Source: Symsagittifera roscoffensis (Eukaryota; Xenacoelomorpha; Acoela; Convolutidae). Taken from it: a stretch of DNA of 64,000 nt. Below, in pieces: positions 1-9,100 of the stretch; position 1 is the first letter of the stretch; every line of letters starts with the position of its first letter. The notes under the pieces were generated by a model. That model saw only the letters and a list, made by a program, of their open reading frames with translations, did no database searches and was not told the DNA's origin. The stretch spans positions 13,271,006-13,335,005 of the forward strand of contig NC_087063.1 in the NCBI RefSeq assembly GCF_963678635.1, given 5' to 3'. Position numbers and translations under genes: made by a program.

Positions 1-976
1 TATTTTCTATATTGTCTATGTTTCTAAAATCGGAACTTAGTTTGCGTGATGGATGGACTTGTTCATATGGAATTGATTGTATAAAATATTTTTCGTGAAA
101 TTTTATCATACGAGCGTGTATTTTTGCTACTTGAAATGTTGTACATGTATCTTCGGGGAACCAAACAATTGTTGCTTGTGTTCTTGTTGTAGGGTCGCAA
201 TATCCTTGATCGTTTTTACAAGGTAGTCGGATTCCTTGATAGATCATTGTATTATCAGATAAATCTCGTGTGAGTTGTATTTTTTCGAGTTGTATTTTCC
301 AATCGAAAAACATTATTTCTTGGTATCCTTTATTTTTCGTGTCTGCTTTGCAGTTTGATGGGTTATTTATACCAATGTGTGGTATCCAATGTTTATCATG
401 TAGGTCATAGGTTAATCGTCCGTGTGCGCCGTTATACGGGTATTTTTCGTCTAGTTTTATATGTCCTTGGTGTCTTTCAAGTTGTGATTGGTGTACAGAG
501 TCTGAAAAAACTTGAAAATTAACTAATTTTCTTTGGGAGTTTTTATTTTGTGTGATGTTTAGTCTAAGTAATTCATTTTTACAATCGTCGGGATTGAGAT
601 GTAAAAGGCGTTCTATATTACTTTGATAGAATGATTCATGGTCAAGTCGGTTTTTGTTTCCGTTCGAGACTTGTGAACAATGTACTTTCTTTTCGGAAAA
701 TGTCGCTGTGAATTTATAACCTGTAACTGTTGTTGCTCGGGCTTTTGAATAGAGTGTTGCTATTATATCTGTGGTTTCTATAGCTTGTGGTTCTGTTTCA
801 CATTGTGATACTTGATTTATTGCATATTTGTGTAGTGTTTTTTGTTCATTTTCTTCGCAATCGTAATGTGTTACTAATAAATCTTGTGGTCCTGTACGAG
901 GGGAAGGGTTTATGTTTTGATTTGAGGTTACTAGAAAAAGGAGTTGGAGAAAAATTAATAATTTTAGAATATACAT
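1..976 (-). CDS. env-like surface glycoprotein, partial (C-terminus outside window)
   Basis: The ORF starts with ATG at 976-974 and stays open for about 325 codons to the window edge. The first 17 or so residues (MYILKLLIFLQLLFLVT) form a classic signal peptide. The rest is a Cys-containing ectodomain with several N-x-S/T sites, for example NIT and NNPS. Position after pol in a retroelement plus the signal peptide support an envelope role, namely membrane fusion or entry. A YDC triplet soon after the signal peptide and a W-x-P-x-D-x-C motif near residue 280 remind me of the chuvirus-type glycoproteins captured by invertebrate LTR elements. That resemblance is from memory and tentative. The start overlaps the preceding ORF by 13 nt, so expression probably needs a spliced mRNA or reinitiation. 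No transmembrane anchor is visible because the 3' part is missing. Confidence 0.65.
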   Translation of the reverse strand, partial: MYILKLLIFLQLLFLVTSNQNINPSPRTGPQDLLVTHYDCEENEQKTLHKYAINQVSQCETEPQAIETTDIIATLYSKARATTVTGYKFTATFSEKKVHCSQVSNGNKNRLDHESFYQSNIERLLHLNPDDCKNELLRLNITQNKNSQRKLVNFQVFSDSVHQSQLERHQGHIKLDEKYPYNGAHGRLTYDLHDKHWIPHIGINNPSNCKADTKNKGYQEIMFFDWKIQLEKIQLTRDLSDNTMIYQGIRLPCKNDQGYCDPTTRTQATIVWFPEDTCTTFQVAKIHARMIKFHEKYFIQSIPYEQVHPSRKLSSDFRNIDNIEN

Positions 977-2100
977 GTGTATGATAATCCTGAGTATGGA
1001 TTATAAAATGTAATGTAGCCAATTGTGTTTTTGGTATATCTGTCGTATTTATATATTACTTCAGTAGTTATAAACGGTGGTGGTAGTGATTGAGCTGTTA
1101 TGTTAGGTGGATTTAATGGGTAGGGATGTTGGGTAATGTTATTTAACTTAACTGTGATTTCAAACTTTAATTGTAAACTGTTTTGTTGGAGTATTTGAAT
1201 ATTGTGATCACGGATATCGTTGTGAATATCTTGGCGATATTGTAATCTGTTAAGTGCCCAGTTATGAAGGCGGTTACTTTCTTGATGTTGTCCAAATAAT
1301 GGTGGAGGTGCTGTGAATGTATTCCAATCTAGTCTTAAAGGAATATTTATTGATGATTGTTCTCGATATCTGGCGTCGAGATTATTTGGAAAATTTAAGT
1401 TAAAGGGTAGTGGTGAAAATTGGCTTATTGATGGTGTTGATGGTAGTGATAATGTTTCTGGTAGTGATGAGGATGTTGTTGTACCCGTAGAAATATCTAT
1501 GGGGTCATTGACTAAATTTGGTTCACCTTGTGTAAATGAATGTGTAGTCCAATATGGAAATCGTGATGTTTGGTTTGGGGGGTTAAAAGGATTTTCACGT
1601 ATTTGTTCAGATGTTGGTGTTGAACCTAAGTAGTCTGAGGGTAGACTTGAAGTGCTTCGTTGTGAAAAAAGTGTAGGAGTTTCTGGTGTGATGCCAGTGG
1701 TGTTTTCTGGAGTGGTTTGTGATGGGGATTGAGGTATATCAAAATGAACTCGGGGAGTTTGAAAATTTCTATTTCGTCGAGGATGTATAATTTGTCTATT
1801 TATTTCTGTTGTGTTTTGGTTTTGACTAAGGTTTCGTATTCTACTTAGTTCTTGTGGTAGTGTTGGGTAAAGATTGTATGTTGGTTCACTTAGGGATGCT
1901 TGTCGTTGAACTGGTTCTAGTGGTTCAGATAAACGAGCGTGCCGTTCTTCAAAAGTGTATGGATTGTCTTGAAAAGAAATTCGTGTAGATGTTTGAGGAT
2001 TTTGAGTAGTTGAAGGTGGTGTTGGATTATCTTGGGATGATGTCGGTGAAGACTGATTCTGTGACTGTTGGGTAGCAATTTTTGATGGATTTTTGAATTG
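964..2100 (-). CDS. ATG-less Pro/Ser/Thr/Gln-rich ORF between pol and env
   Basis: A 378-codon open frame runs from just after a TAA at 2103-2101 to a TAA at 966-964. It contains no ATG, so it cannot be translated from its own Met start. The first 280 codons are rich in Pro, Ser, Thr, Asn and Gln, with tracts such as PTPPSTTQNPQTSTR and GTTTSSSLPETLSLPSTPS, which looks disordered or mucin-like. The last 100 codons are more ordered (WALNRLQYRQDIHND, then a mixed segment). Base composition matches Gag-Pol, which suggests it is coding. It may be an internal exon of a spliced accessory mRNA, or reached by frameshift or readthrough from upstream small ORFs. It overlaps the env start by 13 nt. No family recognised. 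Confidence 0.5.
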   Translation of the reverse strand, partial: QFKNPSKIATQQSQNQSSPTSSQDNPTPPSTTQNPQTSTRISFQDNPYTFEERHARLSEPLEPVQRQASLSEPTYNLYPTLPQELSRIRNLSQNQNTTEINRQIIHPRRNRNFQTPRVHFDIPQSPSQTTPENTTGITPETPTLFSQRSTSSLPSDYLGSTPTSEQIRENPFNPPNQTSRFPYWTTHSFTQGEPNLVNDPIDISTGTTTSSSLPETLSLPSTPSISQFSPLPFNLNFPNNLDARYREQSSINIPLRLDWNTFTAPPPLFGQHQESNRLHNWALNRLQYRQDIHNDIRDHNIQILQQNSLQLKFEITVKLNNITQHPYPLNPPNITAQSLPPPFITTEVIYKYDRYTKNTIGYITFYNPYSGLSYTCIF

Positions 2101-2105
2101 TTACT

Positions 2106-2294
2106 TTAGTGGGAAGGTTTATGTTTATTATAATATTCTTCCAAAAAAATAATTAGAAAAATTGTTGCTAGGGCAAATGTGATGATTGCTTTCTTTATAC
2201 ATTTACATATGGTCAAAATGAGGGATGATAAAAATGTTATGAAAATTACAAACAATAAAAAAATATCAGTTCTACTGAAAATTGTTCGTATCAT
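2106..2294 (-). CDS. Small hydrophobic ORF, two predicted membrane helices (62 aa)
   Basis: The protein has two hydrophobic stretches, about residues 11-29 (IFLLFVIFITFLSSLILTI) and 37-51 (IITFALATIFLIIFL), separated by a short CKCIKK loop, and a polar tail. This is the layout of a small viroporin-like or membrane accessory protein, but no family is recognised. Its ATG overlaps the stop of the preceding 76-aa ORF in an ATGA arrangement, and it ends 5 nt before the ATG-less ORF. It could be chance coding in AT-rich DNA; the tight ATGA overlap and two-helix pattern argue mildly against that. Confidence 0.35.
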   Translation of the reverse strand: MIRTIFSRTDIFLLFVIFITFLSSLILTICKCIKKAIITFALATIFLIIFLEEYYNKHKPSH

Positions 2295-2521
2295 TTAGAC
2301 AAGTTGTTAAAATCGTACCTGTGGATATATTCAAGGGTTTTGGAAAGTTGGAGGAATAGTTCGAGTATAGTGTAGAAAATTAGAAAAATGTTACAAAAAA
2401 TGATTAGGATTATTAGAAAATATTCAAGTATATCAAAAAGAAATATTATAAAGGCTTCAAGTATTGAAAAAAAATGTTTAAAATTTATAAGTATTTGAGC
2501 AACTGTTTGAGAGAAAAGCAT
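2291..2521 (-). CDS. Small hydrophobic ORF (76 aa)
   Basis: Residues 15-55 are almost entirely Phe, Ile and Leu, enough for one long or two short membrane helices, followed by a polar C-terminus. The stop codon overlaps the ATG of the next ORF (ATGA). It lies about 600 nt downstream of the Gag-Pol stop. No known family. T-rich DNA on one strand readily yields Phe/Ile/Leu-rich frames by chance, so the coding call is uncertain. Confidence 0.3.
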   Translation of the reverse strand: MLFSQTVAQILINFKHFFSILEAFIIFLFDILEYFLIILIIFCNIFLIFYTILELFLQLSKTLEYIHRYDFNNLSK

Positions 2522-3121
2522 TTAAGAAATGATCTCTTGGTCGAATATTTTTTGCTGTTTGAGGCGATTTTCTAGTGTGGTCGAATTATTTATTAGTTTT
2601 TTGACAAGTGGGTTGAGTTTTGTAAAAAATTGTTGGGGGCAATTTTCATGGTGACTGGGAGGTCGTCTTTTTCTTTATTTTTGTTTGTCAAATGATCCGG
2701 GGTATGGTGAGATTTTTATACTTTAGGCTAATTAAAATCTTCATTTTGTTACTTTAGGCTAAGTTATCAAATTTGTTTTGGGGGTATTCGTGGTCTGAGT
2801 TGGGGAAATATTGTTGATCTTTGGGTTATTAGATAAGGGAGGGGTACGGTATTATGGTGATATTTATTTTAGTTGTCAAGTTGGAGTGGTTTGCTTATTT
2901 TTGACCTGGAGGTTGTAAAGTTATAGTTAGAGATGTGCCTGGAGTTCTAGATTATTCGTCTAATTGATCTTAGTTTGAGTTAGAGAAAGTGGCGGATTGG
3001 ATGAATCCTATTGGTCTATTTTGAACTAGAATTATTGCGTACTTGTGAGCATGTTATTTTGAAAAAATGAAATGAAAAATTTTACGGAGGTTTCAAGATT
3101 GTGAAGTATAAAATCTTAAAA
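2522..3121 (-). other. Gap between Gag-Pol and the small ORFs of element A
   Basis: No ATG-started frame of useful length is present. The minus strand holds one 50-codon ATG-less frame (about 2670-2524) ending immediately before the ATG of the 76-aa ORF. A 12-nt sequence, actttaggctaa on the plus strand, occurs twice near 2721-2763. The segment may carry splice or regulatory signals for the downstream ORFs. Confidence 0.3.
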
Positions 3122-6100
3122 TTACTTTTTAAATTCTACTTTCTTTAATATTTTAGATTGAGGGATGAACATTTTGTAGTTTTTACGTGGTTGATTTCGG
3201 AGTCTTGATGTTTTTCTATGTTCTGATTTGTCTATTTCTTCTTGGGGTATTATTTGTTCTGTCATTTTTCTATTTTTTCTTTGTTTTGGATATTCTTTAT
3301 GGTTTTGCGTATTGTTTTTGGTAGCGGTTGGTTTCGTGTTTTGATTTTCGGTGGGGTTATCATTTTGTTCTGTGTTTTTCAGATGTGGTTCATTTTGAAT
3401 GATTTTTAATCCTGTGAAAGAATATAATTGAGTTAATTCGCGGAGTGCGTATTCTTTTGGGTAATAAGGTAATAGGTTGTTTCGGTGCTGAACGATTTCT
3501 TTTTTGTTTGAGTCGGTAATTTTATATGTGACATCAGTGGGTTTTGCAATTATTTGGTAGGGTCCTTTTCGGAGGGGTTGTAATTTTTTAGAAATTCCTT
3601 TTTGAGTATTAAAATTAGGTATTAAAACAAATGTTCCAATTTTTAAATCGGAAGCTGGTGTAAAACGTGAATTGATTTGTTCATTTATGTTTTGTCTTTG
3701 TAATAACTTTTTCGTTATTTTTTGGTAAATTTCATTGTGTTTCTTATCTCTATTTAAAATCCATTCGGTGTGTGTACCGGAGGCTAGTTTAAGAATTTGT
3801 GGGTGATGAAAATGATCTTCATCGTGCGTATGTAATGGGAGGTTATAACAAATTGAGTCTTTATTTGGTTGACAATAACCTTGTGCGTTTTTATGGGAAT
3901 TTGCTGTAAACATTATTGGTTTGCGTGGCTTTTGGTTAAAAACCATTTCGTATGGTGATATTCCTAAAGTTGTCGTAATTTGTGAATTATATGCTAAGGG
4001 AAATAATTTTACATCTGCTGACCATTCGGTATATTTTGTATCATTTCCGTTGATGATACATCTAAGATATTCTTGTAGTGAACGGTTCATACCTTCGACT
4101 AAGCCGTTTGTCCAAGGTGCATGAGATGTACGTGGTTTGTGTTTAATGTTGTATAAATGACATAGTGTTATTATTTCATTATTTATGAATTCTGTACCAT
4201 TGTCTGTGACTAAAATTTCTGGTAGTCCAAATTTTGCTATCCAGTGTTCATAAAGTGTTGTATATGCGTAATAAGCATTACAATGTGGTACTGGGTTAAG
4301 TGCTACATAATGTGTAAATGCGTCAGCAATTACCATAATGTAGGAGTTTCCTTCTGATGAGGGTGAAATTGGTCCTTTAGTATCAAATGAGATACGATGA
4401 TTAAAGTACAAACTTTGTCCTTTAAAATCTTGTTTTTGTGCTATTTGTTTTTGATTTGGGTAAGGTTTATTTAGTTGACATACTATACAATCATTGCATA
4501 GTACTTTTATCCAAATTGGTGCATTTGGGAAGTAAAAATTTTGTATAAAATTTGAATATGTTTTTTCTGATCCAGAGTGTCCTTTAATATTTTGTGTATG
4601 TGAAATATTAAAAGCTATAAGAATCATACTTATAGGGAGACATGGAACTGTAGATTCATTCAGGTTATACTCTAAAAGGTCTGTGTTTTCGTTAATTGTT
4701 GTGTTGTTAAATTTGCGAAAGTATCGGAGGAGTGTTTTGTTTCCTAGAATGGTTGAATCTGCTTTGATAGGTTTAGTTTTATATTTGTGCCATGATTTCA
4801 GTTGTCTAATTACTGGGTCAAGGTTTTGATATTGTTTCAGTGTTGAAATTGTAATTGTTTCTGTTGGGGGGAGAAAAATGTTTTCGATTTCTAATTTAGA
4901 TAAGGGTATTGTATCAAGTGGGTCATGGAGGTCAAAAACTTGATTTATTGTGTATTTTGAATCATTTGTTTGTGGTCCTGATAAATTTATTTTATCAGTT
5001 AAATCTTCTTTTTCAATTAGTGGAAAATGGTCTTTTTTAGGCGGGTGTTGTTTTGTTCGTTTTTGTTGGGTGTTATTTTTTATCCATTGAGAATATGGGA
5101 TTGGTTTGAAGGTTGATGTTCCAAGTAAATCAACTTCATAATGATTATTTTGACAATCTAAATAAAGTGGGAAATGTTGTAAATTATTTATTTGTGATTG
5201 TTCAATATCAGTTTTTACTGCATATTTGCATTCTAATCGAGGTGATGTTTCGTTTTCTGCAAGGTAGAATTTTATATTTTTGGGTATTTCAACTGTTGTT
5301 TTTCGTGTAAGTAATTCAGGTGGTGTATTTCGACTTAAGGTGTCTGGTAATGCAAGATTTTTTCCTGCAGTCCAAACTATATGTAAGTTTGGAAATTTCA
5401 TTAGAATTAGTTGAAATCTGTAAACTCGGTGGTTTGGGTTAGATTTCTGTGTGAAAAGAAAAATGATTGGTTTGTGGTCTGTGAATAAAACTGTGGGATG
5501 TTTTGATCCAAGTATCAGAAATTCATATTCTGTCAATGTATATATTATGGCTGTACATTCTCTCATTAGAGTTGAGAGTCGTAGCTCTGCTTGAGTGAAT
5601 AATCGAGAATTTGCTGATATCAGGTTCATTTTATTTGTACCATTATGTGATTGTAATAGTGCTGCGCCGATGCCAAAGTTCGAAGCATCGCACATTGCAT
5701 AAAATGGTTGATTTGAATCTGGAATTGTGTTTGAAATTTGTTCAGTTAAAAGTTTCTTTATTTCTTCAAATCGTGTTTGATGTTCTGTATTCCATTCAAA
5801 ATTATTTTGTTGTCTAAGGATGTTGTAAAATGGTCGTAGATATAATTGCATTTTATAAACATATTTACTTAAAAAGTTTAACATTCCAAGGAATTCTTGG
5901 ATTTTCTTTTTATTTGTTGGTGGTTGAAGTTTTTGAATAGCGTCAATGCGTGATTTCAGTGGAGTTATTGTTTTTCTTTCTATGTTATGTCCTAAGAATT
6001 TAACTCTTGTCAAAAAGAAGTGTGATTTATCGGGGGCGGCCTTCAGATTTTCGTTCTGAAGTATTTGATGATATTTTTCTAAAACTTTGAACATTTCGTC

Positions 6101-9100
6101 TTTTGTTTGTGATTGCATAAAAACATCGTCTAAATAGGTGATTGCGTTTTTCTTGAGTATTAGTGGTCTAAAAATTTTGCTCATAAAAGCTGAAAATGCT
6201 GCTGGTCCTATGGATATTCCATAGAATAAGCGGTTAAATTCGTATTGTTGGTTTCCGATAACAAATTGTGTTAAACGTCGTGATTGTTCATCTAGTGGCA
6301 TTTGATTGTATGCACTATTCATATCGGCGGTTGTAAAGTATTTGCCGTTTATTTTTGTTAAAATAACTTGTATTGGTTCAATGGGCCAATTACATTTTGA
6401 TTCATCTATGAGTGAATTGAGGTATCTAGCGTCGAGAACGATTTTTAATGATTCTCCTTTAGCTAGAATGATAACGGGGTTGATGAATGTGTTGCCTTTT
6501 GGTTGTTCTTCTTTATTAACTGGTGATATAATGTTGTATTGTTCTAAAATATCGAGTAATCTGTTTACTTTATCATGTAAGTGAATTGGTACTTTACTTG
6601 CTCTCTGTTTTTTGAAAACTGCGTCTGGTTTTAATGGGAGATGTAGTGATGAACTGATTTTGCCAACATCGAATTTTGATGTTGCATAGACTGATGAATA
6701 TTTAATTAGCTGTTTGGCTAATTTTTCGAATTCGTCTTGTGTTATTTGTGAATGTTGGAAATTAAACATTGTTAAAAATTTTTGTTGGTCCTCTGTGTAG
6801 TTACTTATGTTGAATGTAGGTTTGAAATATGGAGTTTTTGTGAAATAATCCGTATTTCTGTTTTCGTTACTTATTATATTATTTATAGATAATTCTTCAT
6901 TAAGAATTGTAGATTGGCAAATATCTAGTAATTGGAGTATATTATTTACGCGATAGGCTTTTTCGTGTATTGGTGATATTGTAGCGTTAGTTTCACAATA
7001 TCCTAAAAGTCCTAAAGGTAATGTTACTTGGTAAGGTGTGTTGTTATAAACATGTAAAGAAATAATATCTGAATTCGAATTTTTCAAATATTTTATTGAA
7101 GAGATTGTGATTTTGAAAAATTTATGAATAGGTTTGAATTCAAAATCTGACATATAAAATTTTTGTTTGTTTTGTTCTTTATCATATTGGTGAACTTGTT
7201 TGATTGAAAAATTATATATGTTTCCTGATAGTGGTTTCAGGTGTTTTCTTTGTTGGTTATATATTGGATAAAATTTTGAAAAGAATGGTGGTTGTTTGTT
7301 TAATCTTTGAAAAAATGTTAGGGATGTTTCTTTTGTTTTTGTATATTTATCTTTGATTAATATTTTACTATTTAGGATGTTAATTGTTGGTATATACTTC
7401 GAAATAAATGGTATTCCAATGATATTATATTTAATATCAGTGATATGGAATATTTGTTTAAATGGCTTGTTTAGAATTTTACTTTGCTCCATTGTTCTGG
7501 TAGGGAGGAGAAATAATTGGATTTTTCCGTAGTTTATCAATGTTGATCCTTGTGCTGTTGCTAACTTACTGGAGGTGTCAAGAGGTGTTAGCTTTGGATG
7601 TAAAGTTTTTATTTCATTCCATGTGGGAATGTTTATTATGTTTGATTCTGCTCCTGAATCAATTAAAAAATCTATTTCAAGGTCTGGTGGTTGAAATTCT
7701 TTATTTCTTGGGCTTTCTAAGAGAAATGGTATTGTCCAAATTTTTTCTTTGGGTTGTTCTTTTTGTATATTTTGATAAATATGGTTTGTATTCAAGCATT
7801 TTGTTTTGGTATTTTTATTGGTTTGATCTGTAGTGTTAATCTCGTTTGTTTCTTGCGTCGTTGATGTGGAATTTATGGGTGTAGTGTAATAATTTTGAAG
7901 AAATTCTGATTGATTTTCATATATTTGTGATGGAAAGGGTTGTTCATATATGACAGATTCATAGTCATTTTCGACTTTTATCATATTGATAGCAAGAGTG
8001 TTTTCAGTATCACTTTCTGAATCTGATGATGTACAGTTTATTTGATTGAGTTGTAACGTATCAGTTACTGTGTCATCAATACCTGGGGGGTCTGATGTTG
8101 TTTCTGGGTTAGCTTGTACTTGATTGATTTGTCTTTGATGTTTAGGTGTACTGCTTCTATGACGATTATTAGAGTTATTATAGTGATTATTATTCCGGTG
8201 TGGTGATTGGGAATAATTTCTATAACGATTATTATAACTTGGGTGTCGATTTTGTGAATTATTTCGCGATCTGTTTTGGTAATTATTGTTTGGTCTGTTA
8301 TAGTTCGATCTATTATATGAGTTATTCCTTGATCGATTGTTCGGGTAATTCTGGTTTCGGTTGTTTGAATAACTTCTATTTCTATTATAGGAGTAGTTTC
8401 TATTCCTATTGTATGATGAATTTCGTGATTGGTTGTTTGGATAGTAGTTATTTCTTGATTGGGAATTAGATCTAGAAACAAATCGTTGTGTATTTGAATT
8501 TGATCTGGAGTAGTTATTTCTACTATTTGGTCTATTGTAGTGATTTTGTGATGAGTTTTGTGTATTTCTTCGTTCTGGTGATCTTCCTCTATAACTTGAG
8601 TTATATGGGGATTGATTTCTTGTATAACTTGTATTGTTCGGAAGTGGTTTTCCTGAACTGTTGTTGCTGTATACATTTTTGTTTGGTAGATTTTGATCTT
8701 TTTTCATATATTGATAGAATGATTTATTTGGTTCTTTATATTTTTGAGGTTTATTTTGACTATCTTGCTGTTTTTGTCTACATTCGGAAATACTATGTCC
8801 GTATCGTCGGCAATAATTACACCATTTTTTGAAAGATGGTTTGCCTTTAAAGTTCGGGTTCTTTTCGTAAATATTGAGTATTTCAGTGATTTTTTCAACG
8901 AGGTCTGTTTCTGATTTCTGTATATTATTAATATTAGTGGGAGTCGTTTCAATTCTATTAACGTATTGTAATTTCAGATTTTCCGTTTCTTCTAGTTTCA
9001 TCGTGATTTCTGCTTGTTCTAATTTGTCTACTAGTTTTCGAAAATCTAAATCGGGTTCTCGAATTGAAGAAGGATGGGATGCTCTCTTTTTTATTGCTAT

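Noticed and set aside
1313-1633. 106-codon plus-strand frame
   Set aside because: It is antisense to the Pro/Ser/Thr/Gln-rich open frame of element A, which fits the element's strand and composition.
8065-8676. 203-codon minus-strand frame rich in Ile and Thr
   Set aside because: It is an alternative frame of the Asn/Arg/Tyr-rich segment of Gag-Pol; the repetitive codons keep it open.
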